64,000 bases of DNA from Nitrososphaerota archaeon (GTDB lineage Archaea; Thermoproteota; Nitrososphaeria; Nitrososphaerales; Gagatemarchaeaceae). The notes beneath the pieces were generated by a model that saw nothing but the letters and a program-made list of their open reading frames with translations, searched no databases and was not told the DNA's origin. This document shows positions 32,639-41,010 of the stretch, piece by piece. The stretch spans positions 1-64,000 of the forward strand of contig JACQFN010000002.1 of assembly GCA_016200045.1 (NCBI GenBank), given 5' to 3'. The position numbers were made by a program, and so were the translations under genes. Position 1 is the stretch's first letter. Each line of letters begins with the position of its first letter.

Positions 32639-32880
32639 TTGGTACGAACGAGAAAGTAATTGGCGATCTGGTCGCTCTGAAGGTCTACATCGATGAAGAT
32701 ACTCTGTTCAGGATGAAGCAACTGGGGGTGCGGCCCTCTAGGGTTGCAGAGGCATTCGAAAGACGCCTGAAGGCGAAATTGGAGGAAGAAGCCAGGGTGC
32801 AGGGGAGAAGAGATCTGTTGCGAGAGGATTACAAACACAGGCTCGAGAAGAGGGGTCCTTGGAGGCTTGAACGCCAGTAG
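32639..32880 (+). pseudogene. RHH/CcdA-like antitoxin with 5' frameshift
   Basis: Starting at TTG 32639 the frame is MVRTRK then a stop. Adding one A to the AAA run joins it to a long open frame: VIGDLVALKVYIDEDTLFRM and KQLGVRPSRVAEAFERRLKA, ending in a charged helix (GPWRLERQ). That is the ribbon-helix-helix pattern of CcdA-like antitoxins. If translation used the internal ATG 32713, 55 residues would remain without the DNA-binding strand. It follows the broken vapC. Confidence 0.55.
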
Positions 32881-33288
32881 CCAGGGCGGATAATTCGGGA
32901 ACAGGCACGGGAGGACGCTTGGCCCCGCACGAATTCTCGTCGCACCCGGCATTAATCGCTTCCTGACACCATGGTGTCACGGGACGAGAAATAGGTATCC
33001 AGAAAAAGAATTCATTCTTGCGTCGCTGCAGATGTCTGCCCGCGCGGACCCGGCACGAGCCGTTCCCCTGTGGGGTCACTGGCTGACCCGCAAAAAAGTG
33101 CTTTCCTGGGCAGGGTGCTGCTTTGCTCTCAGGGGGCTGTTTGTGTCCCCCCAGGATACACTATACAGTCAGAGGGAACGACTTTGAAAGTTCCCTCGAA
33201 GGGGAACTAAGTCCAATCAGTGACCAGCTGTCAAAGGCAGCCTTCGCGGGAAGGTGGAACCAGAGAAAGAAGGAATTGGTCGGGAGAC
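32881..33288. other. Gene-free stretch with one perfect palindrome
   Basis: No supported ORF. The only structured element seen is the 16-bp palindrome TGACACCATGGTGTCA at 32964-32979. The overlapping minus-strand ORFs 32563-32952 and 32738-33079 show no domain. Confidence 0.4.
32964..32979. promoter_or_regulatory. Perfect 16-bp palindrome
   Basis: TGACACCATGGTGTCA, a possible binding site for a dimeric regulator at the right border of the decayed region. Confidence 0.35.
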
Positions 33289-33957
33289 TTACGATGTCGT
33301 CGTCTCGTACGTCACCGTCTGAGTGTAGGTCGTTGCGGGTTGAGTCACCGTGTAGCTGTACGTGTATGCAGACTGAGTGAAGGTGTAGCTCCCGGTCTGA
33401 GTGTAGGTGACCGTCGTCCCGGTTACTGTGTACGTCTCTGGCGGATAGTACTCGCAGTCTATCGTCCCGCCCGACCAGGTGAACGTGGTCCCCGTTATCG
33501 TTTGGGTCGTGGTTATGGCCGAGACCGTGCGAGTGGTGGCGTTGACGGTGTAGTAGACTGTCTGCGTGGAGTTGGCCCTCGTCGTGGTAATCGTGGTGGT
33601 CACGCAGGTGGTGTAGACGGAGTTAGTGGTCACTGTCGTGGGGGTGGTCGAGGTGCTGTTCTCAGTGCTTGTAGCAGAAGAGTTCGAGAGAGTCGAGGTG
33701 GTCTCGTTCGACGTGGTCTCCTGCGTAGTTGGGCCTGTGGATGTCCCTGGACTTGTTGTGGTGCTAGTATGAGTCGTTGTCGTAGTGGGCCCTGTCGTGG
33801 AGGTGGGATGCGAGGAGGAGCTTCCCGCGATGGGGGTCGCCGAGACGAACAGGTAAGCTATGACGGCGGCTATCAGCACGAGCACGATAACAATCCCAGC
33901 GATGACAACAGTGGAAATCCCTGAAGATCGGCGGCCTTCGGCGGCGCCTATTTGCAA
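33289..33957 (-). CDS. Thr/Ser-rich surface protein with prepilin-like N-terminus
   Basis: 222 aa from TTG 33957; a TATA box CTTTATATGA lies 28 nt upstream. RRSSGISTVVIAGIVIVLVL looks like a class III signal followed by a membrane helix, so it could be processed as a pilin or simply anchored. The rest is a Thr/Ser stalk of about 110 residues, then a beta-rich C-terminal part (TFTWSGGTIDCEYYPPETYT) ending in Thr/Tyr repeats. It belongs with the other glycosylation-prone surface proteins of the window. Confidence 0.7.
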   Translation of the reverse strand: MQIGAAEGRRSSGISTVVIAGIVIVLVLIAAVIAYLFVSATPIAGSSSSHPTSTTGPTTTTTHTSTTTSPGTSTGPTTQETTSNETTSTLSNSSATSTENSTSTTPTTVTTNSVYTTCVTTTITTTRANSTQTVYYTVNATTRTVSAITTTQTITGTTFTWSGGTIDCEYYPPETYTVTGTTVTYTQTGSYTFTQSAYTYSYTVTQPATTYTQTVTYETTTS

Positions 33958-33980
33958 TTATGAAGGGCGGCCCCTGACGC

Positions 33981-33990
33981 TCATATAAAG
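33981..33990 (-). promoter_or_regulatory. TATA box
   Basis: Minus-strand CTTTATATGA, 28 nt before TTG 33957. Confidence 0.6.
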
Positions 33991-34024
33991 CGTTGCAACG
34001 GGTGAGGGGACTCTTCTCTAGTCC

Positions 34025-34387
34025 TCAGGCAGATGAATCGTCTGCGAACATGTTCGTCATGGCGGCCTGCTGCCTCGCGAGCGCCTCCTGTTCATCCAGC
34101 TCATCAAACCTCGTCAACCATGGGCCCCTCGTGTAGATCGCGTCTATCGCGTTGTCGTAACCCACCAGGGGCCACATCGACCCCCAGGTGTCCGACTCCC
34201 TTGAAGGGATGAGCGCGGCGAATAGGAGCGCGAACATCGCGACCGTCCCTGTAAGTGATAGGGCGAGGACGGCCACAGGACCGAGCGCGAAGTACAGCAG
34301 AGGATACATCGCGCCAGTGAGATTCGAGATCACCAGTAGAGCGACGCCGACCTGGGCAACACCTTTGCGGGACAAGGGCGGCCGCAA
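34025..34387 (-). CDS. Small membrane protein with acidic C-terminus
   Basis: 120 aa if started at TTG 34387. The track ORF (to 34516) adds an Arg-rich segment that overlaps the previous gene and looks like frame shadow. Two hydrophobic helices (VGVALLVISNLTGAMYPLLYF, VAVLALSLTGTVAMFALLFA) are followed by a conserved-looking cytosolic tail (RGPWLTRFDELDEQEALARQ). Upstream, another frame encodes SIVAGAIMIVGLVGF, a possible helix lost through an indel between this gene and 34471-35160. No family recognised. Confidence 0.5.
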   Translation of the reverse strand: MRPPLSRKGVAQVGVALLVISNLTGAMYPLLYFALGPVAVLALSLTGTVAMFALLFAALIPSRESDTWGSMWPLVGYDNAIDAIYTRGPWLTRFDELDEQEALARQQAAMTNMFADDSSA

Positions 34388-34470
34388 CAAGACTACCCTG
34401 AGGCTACCCGAGAGGCGCCTCGGAATCCGACTAACCCGACGATCATGATGGCGCCTGCAACAATCGAAAC

Positions 34471-35160
34471 TTAGGCTCCGACCCCGGCAGACGGGCCCAG
34501 AAGGGCCAGCATACATCCCCCCGCAACCACAGCGAGAGAGCCCGAGACGAGGGACAGCCGGCGCCTAACCAGGCCTACTGCACCCAGGGCGAGTGAGAAC
34601 GGGGGGAGGAACACTGCAAGCAAGGCCAGAACTACCTGCGCGGGTTGGATCGAAATCGCCGGGAGGCCGGAATGGCTCGCCAGGGCAATGTAGAATCCGA
34701 CGATAGAGATAGACGCGTCGGCTGTTGAGAGCCAAGGGAGGAGCATCGAGACCACCACTGCGAGGACTCCTGCAAACACCAGTATCCTGTAGTTCCTCGT
34801 TATGGGGACGGGAGGGTGCGCCGCCAGCTCCTCCGCGGTCTTCTTTTCCCCGAGAGTAGCCAGTATGACGATGTCAAGGAATAGGAAAGCGAGCACCGGC
34901 TGGAACAGGCCTCCGAACAGGCCCAGGATTGGGAGCTGCACTATGCCGTTGATGTAGAAGTACGCCTTGCGCTTGACGTTCTTCGCGACGAGGATGACGT
35001 CGACCAGTGAGAGGGGGAACAGGGGGGCCGCGAGCCCGAATACGATGTAAAAAATCGGGTCGTTCACCCACTTGCCGTACGAGGAACCGGCTATGACGAA
35101 GGAGAAAACCAGGAGCCCGACGTCCCTCACGGCCAGCAGGGCACGGGATACTCTTCTCAT
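34471..35160 (-). CDS. Polytopic membrane protein, function unknown
   Basis: 229 aa, about seven predicted helices in two groups separated by a cytosolic loop (LGEKKTAEELAAHPPVPITR). The second half (WLSTADASISIVGFY, SGSLAVVAGGCMLALLG) resembles archaeal putative membrane proteins with a DUF-type YSIVGFY motif. GTAATACCGATAAG about 35 nt upstream may be the promoter. The stop is followed by an open frame that adds another helix, so the original C-terminus may be longer. Confidence 0.65.
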   Translation of the reverse strand: MRRVSRALLAVRDVGLLVFSFVIAGSSYGKWVNDPIFYIVFGLAAPLFPLSLVDVILVAKNVKRKAYFYINGIVQLPILGLFGGLFQPVLAFLFLDIVILATLGEKKTAEELAAHPPVPITRNYRILVFAGVLAVVVSMLLPWLSTADASISIVGFYIALASHSGLPAISIQPAQVVLALLAVFLPPFSLALGAVGLVRRRLSLVSGSLAVVAGGCMLALLGPSAGVGA

Positions 35161-35294
35161 CTGGTTCCGACCTCAAGGGGGCCTTCCGACTATCTCTTAT
35201 CGGTATTACAACGACTGAAGACGACTCGCCGGCGGGCCACGCAGTCAGGTGGAGTCTAAGTTGAGCTTCTGCTGAAGGTTTTTGGCTCTCGCAC

Positions 35295-35304
35295 CAATTT
35301 AGAC
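35295..35304 (+). promoter_or_regulatory. TATA-like box
   Basis: CAATTTAGAC, about 25-28 nt before the GTG at 35325. Confidence 0.4.
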
Positions 35305-35324
35305 CCTGAAGGGGAACCGGCTCC

Positions 35325-35750
35325 GTGTCCTCCAAGAGCATCAAGCTGTGGTGGTCGGACAGGCTGATGAGCTCAGGGAACATCCTCGGCTTCCTTTACG
35401 GGGAGAGGAAGGACACGGTGGCGGCGGCAAACCTGATGGTAACGAGAATGAAAACCAGCCCGAACCTCTCCATGACGAAGCGAGAGATGAGGTTCTTCGC
35501 AAAGGACCTCGAAACCGGGAAGGCAGGGGTGAAGTACAGCTACCACAACTTCTACACCAAGCTTCTGCGGAAGCTCTTGGACATGGGGTTCGTAGAGAAG
35601 GACGTTCTGGTCTGGGACGCCAGGCGCAAGAAGACGGCGTCGGTCTATCAGCTCAAGATCCAGCCCGCGTCTGAGCGCGCGCCGCAGGGCGGGTTCGTAA
35701 AGCACGCCTGGCACATAGCGAAGGGTTGGAACGACCTGATACAGGGCTAG
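35325..35750 (+). CDS. Winged-helix-like basic protein
   Basis: 141 aa from GTG 35325. Predicted helices (TKREMRFFAKDLETGKAGVK, FYTKLLRKLLDMGFVEKDVL) followed by a wing-like hairpin (WDARRKKTASVYQLKIQP) suggest a DNA-binding winged helix. Highly basic, no cysteine. It precedes a C2H2 zinc-finger gene on the same strand by 37 bp with a separate TATA-like element. No named family recognised. Confidence 0.65.
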   Translation: MSSKSIKLWWSDRLMSSGNILGFLYGERKDTVAAANLMVTRMKTSPNLSMTKREMRFFAKDLETGKAGVKYSYHNFYTKLLRKLLDMGFVEKDVLVWDARRKKTASVYQLKIQPASERAPQGGFVKHAWHIAKGWNDLIQG

Positions 35751-35787
35751 GAAATCTAATACGGCTCCTCCCCCCGACGGAGAGGGC

Positions 35788-36174
35788 ATGATAGTCATAG
35801 ACTGCAAGGAGATGTCGACAGACGAGGAGATTGCGCTTGCGTCGACGATCTCGGACGGGCTCGAAGGCGTCGCGTTGGGCCTTATCCGGAACGGCGAAAT
35901 CGTCATCGACCCATTTCCGGGGTCCGAACCTGACTACAACAGGGTCCTGGAGATAGTAAGGGGGTTCGTTTCTCGGAGAAAGCGCCCTGAAGACTACGGG
36001 ATCGAAGAGGACGGCGAGACGATCACGGTGCACCCTCCGGTCCCGCTCCCTCGCAAGAGGGTCAGGAACCCCCAGGTGCTCCCCCCGAACCTGTTGAAGT
36101 GCCCGTATTGCGCGTTCGTCACGCCATACGAGGAGATGTACGTCGTCCACACGCGGGCGCATGTCCCGCCCTGA
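35788..36174 (+). CDS. C2H2-type zinc-finger protein
   Basis: 128 aa. The N-terminal 80 residues are alpha/beta with no recognised motif; the C-terminus is a single classical finger (CPYCAFVTPYEEMYVVHTRA H). CTAATACGG lies about 32 nt upstream. Archaeal single-finger proteins usually act in transcription or protein interaction. It ends 6 bp from a convergent gene. Confidence 0.7.
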   Translation: MIVIDCKEMSTDEEIALASTISDGLEGVALGLIRNGEIVIDPFPGSEPDYNRVLEIVRGFVSRRKRPEDYGIEEDGETITVHPPVPLPRKRVRNPQVLPPNLLKCPYCAFVTPYEEMYVVHTRAHVPP

Positions 36175-36180
36175 TGAAGC

Positions 36181-36513
36181 CTAGAGATACGTCCGGGTCT
36201 TCAGCGCCCCGATGATCAGGGCTATCCCGAGTATCACGAGCATGAGGGGGAGGAACGAAGGAGGTGGTATCCTGAAGAACACAATTGGCGCGTAGAAGAA
36301 AGTCACTATGACTCCCAGGCCCAGCGTTATCACCCCTATCCTGAGCCTGAGGAAAGACCTGACCAGGTTCAAGATCAGGAGCATCACTCCGGTCCCGAGT
36401 GCGAAGAACTGATCGTCAAGTGCCCCCTCGACGCTCCCCTGGAGGACGGATATCATCCCGAGCCATATGAAGAAGAGCCCCCAGAAGATGTTCGTTACAG
36501 TTTCATTCTGCAA
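36181..36513 (-). CDS. Small polytopic membrane protein
   Basis: 110 aa from TTG 36513 with CTTATAGAAC about 33 nt upstream. Four short hydrophobic segments (IFWGLFFIWLGMISVL, FALGTGVMLLILNLV, VITLGLGVIVTFFYAPIV, FLPLMLVILGIALIIGAL). The pattern is common for DUF-type envelope proteins; no catalytic motif seen. Confidence 0.65.
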   Translation of the reverse strand: MQNETVTNIFWGLFFIWLGMISVLQGSVEGALDDQFFALGTGVMLLILNLVRSFLRLRIGVITLGLGVIVTFFYAPIVFFRIPPPSFLPLMLVILGIALIIGALKTRTYL

Positions 36514-36563
36514 CTTCGACTCTCCTCGTGCTCAATTTCCGTTCTATAAGGTTGACACATGAA

Positions 36564-37274
36564 CTAGACGCGGAGGGGTCCTTCGCGAAGGACTCTGACA
36601 AGAACGTCCTCACCCCGGGACGCGACCTCTCCCAGATAACGCGTGCCGACTACGTATCCTATCATCGCGATGGCGGTCCCCAATCCGACCCCTCCGAGAA
36701 CGTCGGACGGGAAATGGACCCCTACGTAGACTCTTGAGAAGCACACCATGGCGGCCTCGATGGCGAGCACCCCTGCGAGCCACTTCCGACTGAACGAAAG
36801 GAAGCAGTACGAGGCGCAGATCGAGACGATCAAGGCATGTCCCGATGGGAACGACGAATCCAGATCGAGCGGGACCCTGACGACAAGGGCATCCGCCTGC
36901 GTGATCCCCTCGGTCCCGACGACACTGGCGAAGAGGGCGGGGGGCCTGTCGACGAGTATCACGGCCTTCGCTACGTCGCCCGCTGCCACCCCCAGGACTA
37001 TCAAGACAGCGAGGCCGAGGGCGACCCGCTTCGTCCTGCCGTCCCCGAGCAGGGCAAGTAAGATCGCGATTGCACCCCAGAAGTACTCCCTCCCAAAGTC
37101 GGAGGCGAGCACAAGCAGGGAATCGAGCGGCTTGCCGGGGTCGGAATGGTTTATCAGAATAGTCTCCTTCAGGTCCCATATTCTGAAGGCAAGGGATGAT
37201 TCTGACGCGGCTGCGAGTGCCAAAGACAGCGGGATGCCGACAAGGACGACGACGGCCATTGACCTCGACCTCAT
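36564..37274 (-). CDS. PAP2-family membrane phosphatase
   Basis: 236 aa, six predicted helices. All three PAP2 motifs are present: KAVILVDRP (KxxxxxxRP), FPSGHALIV (PSGH) and SRVYVGVHFPSD (SRxxxxxHxxxD). Such enzymes dephosphorylate lipid phosphates or polyprenyl pyrophosphates on the outer membrane face. A role in recycling dolichyl-type phosphates for surface glycosylation is possible, given the mannosyltransferase elsewhere in the window, but it is not shown by context. Divergent from pgk. Confidence 0.87.
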   Translation of the reverse strand: MRSRSMAVVVLVGIPLSLALAAASESSLAFRIWDLKETILINHSDPGKPLDSLLVLASDFGREYFWGAIAILLALLGDGRTKRVALGLAVLIVLGVAAGDVAKAVILVDRPPALFASVVGTEGITQADALVVRVPLDLDSSFPSGHALIVSICASYCFLSFSRKWLAGVLAIEAAMVCFSRVYVGVHFPSDVLGGVGLGTAIAMIGYVVGTRYLGEVASRGEDVLVRVLREGPLRV

Positions 37275-37448
37275 CCTCCCAGCCTCCGGGAAGTTCCTAT
37301 TTCTCCTTGTCCGGAGTCATATCGGCGCCGTTAGGATAGCGCGGACGACCGGTCGACTGCATCCGAACTTGTTATCTTAACACCTGAAGGCGACTCTGGG
37401 AACGATAGGATGGTGTCTTCGTCCGGACCGAAGGCCCGCATTGCGGAA

Positions 37449-37459
37449 GGCATATAATC
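37449..37459 (+). promoter_or_regulatory. TATA box of pgk
   Basis: GGCATATAATC about 33 nt before the ATG at 37487. Confidence 0.55.
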
Positions 37460-37486
37460 AATGGAAGGGGCGCGAAATCAAGCGCC

Positions 37487-38704
37487 ATGCCCATCAGGAT
37501 GCTGACGCTCGAAGACCTGGAGTTGGAAGGAAAGCGGGTCTTTCTGCGTGTCGACATAAACACACCCGTGCATCCTGAGACGGGCAAGCTAATCGAACAC
37601 GCCCGCCTCGAAGAGGCTGCGCTCACCATCAGGGACCTGACGGACTCAAAAGTGATAGTCGCGTCTCATCAGGGCCGGGTAGGGAGGCCTGACTACATCG
37701 GGCTCGCCCCTCACGCAGCAGCCCTTCAGCAGATACTCGGTAAGCCAGTGAAGTTCGTCGAAGACGTCTTCGGGCCGGCGGCACTTGAGGCTGCGGACTC
37801 CCTCGGCGAGGGCGAGGTCCTCATGATCGACAACCTCAGGTTCACGGCGGAAGAGAACCAGGAGTACAAACCCGCTGCCGCCCAGAGCACGCACCTGATT
37901 CGGAAGCTCTCCAAGCACGTCGACGCCTGCGTCCTCGATGCCTTTTCCACAGCCCACAGGTCCTCTCCCACCATAGTCGGGTTCGCCGAGCTCGTCCCCA
38001 CGTGCGCCGGCCGGACGGTCGGGAGGGAACTGAGGATGCTCGACAGGATCGTTTCGGTGGAGAAGGGACCATACGTCACTGTGCTGGGAGGGGCGAAGGT
38101 GAACGACAGGATGGAGGCCATCGACGCGCTGATCGCGAACAACCGGGCCGACAAGGTGCTTCTCTCCGGCCTGGTCGGGCTCGTCTTCCTGAAGGCACTT
38201 GGGAAGGTCAGGGGAGACCTTGGAGTTGACGGGGAGCAGAAGCTCGTATTGAAGGCGCGGCAGCTCATCGACGAGGACCCGGAGAGATTTGCGGTCCCTA
38301 TCGACGTAGCTATCAAGGTCGATAGTGGCAGAAGGGAGGTCTCTGTGTCAGACCTCCCCCCGAACGCGGCCGTCCTGGACATAGGCTCGAAGACGGTCGA
38401 GCGCTACGAGAGGTTCATCAAGGGAGCAGGGACGGTCTTCATGAGCGGGCCTCCGGGCGCGTTCGAGTGGGAGGAGTTCAGCTACGGGACGGAAAGGCTG
38501 CTGAAGGCGATGGGGAGCTCCCTCGGTACCACCATTGTCAGCGGGGGGCACCTCTCCTCGGCGCTCAAGAAGTACGGGATCCACGACCAGATAGACCACA
38601 TGAGCACAGCCGGAGGCGCGCTCGTCCAGTACCTGGCGGGAAAGCGGCTCCCGCTAATCGAAGCACTGGAGCGAGCAGCGGACAGATGGGGGGCCAAGCG
38701 GTAG
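37487..38704 (+). CDS. pgk: Phosphoglycerate kinase
   Basis: 405 aa, normal archaeal length. Conserved blocks: RVFLRVDINTPVHPETG (N-terminal domain, substrate loop), ASHQGRVGRPDY, RTVGREL, VTVLGGAKVNDR, FMSGPPGAFEWEEF and IVSGGHLSSALKK near the nucleotide site. It interconverts 3-phosphoglycerate and 1,3-bisphosphoglycerate in the cytoplasm. The next gene encodes the following gluconeogenic enzyme, GAPDH, 38 bp downstream with its own TATA-like box. Confidence 0.95.
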   Translation: MPIRMLTLEDLELEGKRVFLRVDINTPVHPETGKLIEHARLEEAALTIRDLTDSKVIVASHQGRVGRPDYIGLAPHAAALQQILGKPVKFVEDVFGPAALEAADSLGEGEVLMIDNLRFTAEENQEYKPAAAQSTHLIRKLSKHVDACVLDAFSTAHRSSPTIVGFAELVPTCAGRTVGRELRMLDRIVSVEKGPYVTVLGGAKVNDRMEAIDALIANNRADKVLLSGLVGLVFLKALGKVRGDLGVDGEQKLVLKARQLIDEDPERFAVPIDVAIKVDSGRREVSVSDLPPNAAVLDIGSKTVERYERFIKGAGTVFMSGPPGAFEWEEFSYGTERLLKAMGSSLGTTIVSGGHLSSALKKYGIHDQIDHMSTAGGALVQYLAGKRLPLIEALERAADRWGAKR

Positions 38705-38708
38705 GAAT

Positions 38709-38718
38709 CGTTTATGAG
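38709..38718 (+). promoter_or_regulatory. TATA box of gap
   Basis: CGTTTATGAG overlaps the end of the pgk intergenic gap, about 30 nt before the ATG at 38743. Confidence 0.5.
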
Positions 38719-38742
38719 CTCTCGGAGAGGCGGGTTTCTAGC

Positions 38743-39759
38743 ATGATCAAGGTTGGCGTCAACGGGTACGGGACCATAGGCAGGAGGGTCGCGGACGCAG
38801 TGATGAAACAGAAAGACATGGAGCTCGTGGGTGTCACGAAGACGAAGCCCGACTACAAGTCCGCGGTCGCCGAAGGCAAGGGGATACAGGTCTATGCGGT
38901 CGACATGAAGAGCCTCGAGGGGTTCAGGAGCACGGGAGCGAACGTGCGCGGGACCCTGAACGACCTGCTGCAACGGGTGGACGTGGTCGTGGACGCAGCC
39001 CCCGAAGACACTGGCCCGGTCAACAAGCCCGTCTACCAGTTGGCGGGGGTGAGGGCGGTCTTCCAGGGGGGCGCGGGGGACAACCTGGCCGACGTCTCTT
39101 TCGTCGCCCAGTGCAACTTCGAGGAAGCGGTCGGAAAGAGGATGGTCCAGGTCGTCTCCTGCAACACCACTGGACTCTGCAGGACCATACATGCCGTAGA
39201 CGAATCATTGGGGGTCTCGAAAGCCAGGGCGGTGCTCGCAAGGAGGGCCACCGACCCCGACGACGTCAAGAAGGGTCCCATCGACGCGATCGTGCTCGAC
39301 CCGACCACCCTTCCCTCGCACCACGGCCCAGACGTGCAGGCGGTCCTCAAGGGGATGAACATCGTCACCATGGCCTTCAAGGTTCCCACCACGCACATGC
39401 ACCTGCACAGCCTGATCCTGTCGCTGAAGAAGCCGGCCGGGAAGGACGACGTCGTCTCCGCCATCTCCAAGGCCCCGAGGATGTCCCTTGTCGACGGGAA
39501 GTCCGGGTTCAAGTCCACGGCTGCGATAATGGACTGGGCGAGGGAGATGGGGAGGCCGAGGAACGACGTCTACGAGGCGACCGTCTGGAGGGACTCCGTC
39601 ACGGTCGTCGACGGGGAGGCGTACATGTTCCTGGCCGTCCATCAGGAGGCGATCGTGGTCCCCGAGAACGTCGACGCGATACGGGCCCTGGCGGGAGGGT
39701 ACAAGCGGGAGGAGTCGATGAAGCTCACCGACGAGAGCCTGGGCATCAGGCACCGCTAG
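38743..39759 (+). CDS. gap: Glyceraldehyde-3-phosphate dehydrogenase, archaeal type II
   Basis: I use ATG 38743 (338 aa) because MIKVGVNGYGTIGRRVADAV is the family N-terminus; the track ORF starts inside pgk. The dinucleotide fold (GYGTIG), catalytic cysteine (VVSCNTTGLCRTIH) and HGPD and THMHLHSL substrate motifs are present. The archaeal enzyme uses NAD(P) and works largely in gluconeogenesis. Adjacent to pgk. The stop is 1 nt from the convergent gene's stop. Confidence 0.95.
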   Translation: MIKVGVNGYGTIGRRVADAVMKQKDMELVGVTKTKPDYKSAVAEGKGIQVYAVDMKSLEGFRSTGANVRGTLNDLLQRVDVVVDAAPEDTGPVNKPVYQLAGVRAVFQGGAGDNLADVSFVAQCNFEEAVGKRMVQVVSCNTTGLCRTIHAVDESLGVSKARAVLARRATDPDDVKKGPIDAIVLDPTTLPSHHGPDVQAVLKGMNIVTMAFKVPTTHMHLHSLILSLKKPAGKDDVVSAISKAPRMSLVDGKSGFKSTAAIMDWAREMGRPRNDVYEATVWRDSVTVVDGEAYMFLAVHQEAIVVPENVDAIRALAGGYKREESMKLTDESLGIRHR

Positions 39760-39760
39760 G

Positions 39761-40966
39761 TTACTGCAGTTCCTTCGGGGTCGACCTTAGGACGAACTTC
39801 GGCTCGTGGAACTGCCTGGTCAGGCTCTTCACGGACTTCGCCACGAGGTCGGCGGGCTTCTTGCCCAGCATGACGAGGCTCATCAGGTCTGCGACCTCGT
39901 CCATCTCCTTCGCCCCGTAGCCCATCCTCGTGAGCTCCGACGTCCCCACCCTCCCCCCGTTGTCCACGATGATGTTACCTTTCTCCAGCCTCTCCGCGAA
40001 CCCCCCGAGCCTTCCGAGGTCGTAGTCGAGGAGGACCTGGTGAGACTTCGTATAGCCGAGGTGGGCGCCGCGGACCTTTATTCCCCTCGAGGCCAGCCCC
40101 TTCGCGAGCGCCTGGGAGTTCTGGACGACCGCCTTCGCGTAGGCCTTCCCGAACTGCATCATCTCCACCAGGGCAACGGCCAAGGCGGCGACGCGGTTCA
40201 GGTGCACGTTGTCCACGATGCCGGGGTGTATCTTTCCGGCGACCTTCGAGAACACCTCATCGCTGTTCGAGAGGATGATCCCTCCCTGGGGGCCGGGGAG
40301 GCTCTTGTGCGTCGAGCCGATGAGGAGAGAGCAGCCTTCCCTCAAGGGGTCCTGGAACTCGCCGCCCGCTATGAGCCCGAGGACGTGGGACCCGTCATAG
40401 ACGCGCACCGCGCCCCCGCTCTGGGCCGAAAGCGACTTTGTGGGATGGGGGAAGGGGATGAAGCTCGACCCGAAGATGACGACCCGCGGCTTCTTGGCCT
40501 TCAGCGCCGCAGCGGCCAGCCTTGGGTCGATGTTCACCGCGTGGTCGTCGTAGGGGAAGTACAGGTTCTCGAGGCCCAGGAGCTTCCCGAGGCCCAAGTG
40601 GGTGACCCCCGGGTATCCGCCGTTGTCGGGCGACACCGACATTACCCTGTCCCCCCGTTCGGTCATGGATAGGAGGACCGCCATGTCGGCCGTGTGCCCC
40701 GAAAGCGGGCGGACGTCCGCGTAGCGCGCGTTGAACACCTTGCGGGCGATCTCCTCCGCCAGCGCCTGGAGCTCGTCGAGGTACCTGGTTCCTCTGTAGA
40801 ACCTGTCCGGAGCCGAGTACCTGTTTCCCAGGTCGGTCATGAACATTGATCGCATGAGCTCGCTCCCGCGGTTCTCGGAAGGGATCAGGTTCAGGCATTC
40901 CTTCGTCCGCCAGGTCTCGTGGTCCTTTACCGTCTTCTCCAGTCTTTCGAGGTAGCGGAACGACAA
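39761..40966 (-). CDS. Serine hydroxymethyltransferase-like PLP enzyme
   Basis: 401 aa from TTG 40966 with a TATA-like TAAAATACG 28 nt upstream. Fold-type I PLP motifs: ECLNLIPSENRGSELMRSMF (typical SHMT), NRYSAPDRFYRGTRYLDE, VRPLSGHTADMAVL, and the Schiff-base lysine in LLIGSTHKSLPGPQGGIILS. This fits glycine/serine hydroxymethyltransferase, linking serine to one-carbon carriers. It is shorter than many glyA products (about 420-440 aa) and some motifs diverge, so a specialised paralogue acting on another aldehyde cannot be ruled out. Confidence 0.8.
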   Translation of the reverse strand: MSFRYLERLEKTVKDHETWRTKECLNLIPSENRGSELMRSMFMTDLGNRYSAPDRFYRGTRYLDELQALAEEIARKVFNARYADVRPLSGHTADMAVLLSMTERGDRVMSVSPDNGGYPGVTHLGLGKLLGLENLYFPYDDHAVNIDPRLAAAALKAKKPRVVIFGSSFIPFPHPTKSLSAQSGGAVRVYDGSHVLGLIAGGEFQDPLREGCSLLIGSTHKSLPGPQGGIILSNSDEVFSKVAGKIHPGIVDNVHLNRVAALAVALVEMMQFGKAYAKAVVQNSQALAKGLASRGIKVRGAHLGYTKSHQVLLDYDLGRLGGFAERLEKGNIIVDNGGRVGTSELTRMGYGAKEMDEVADLMSLVMLGKKPADLVAKSVKSLTRQFHEPKFVLRSTPKELQ

Positions 40967-41010
40967 TCGAGTCCAGAGCCTCTAGAAATCGTATTTTAGC
41001 CTTGGAGCGT

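Noticed and set aside
33220-33924. 234-aa Arg/Gly-rich plus-strand ORF
   Set aside because: Lies opposite the Thr/Ser-rich gene 33289-33957, which has a TATA box and a signal; the plus ORF has no domain.
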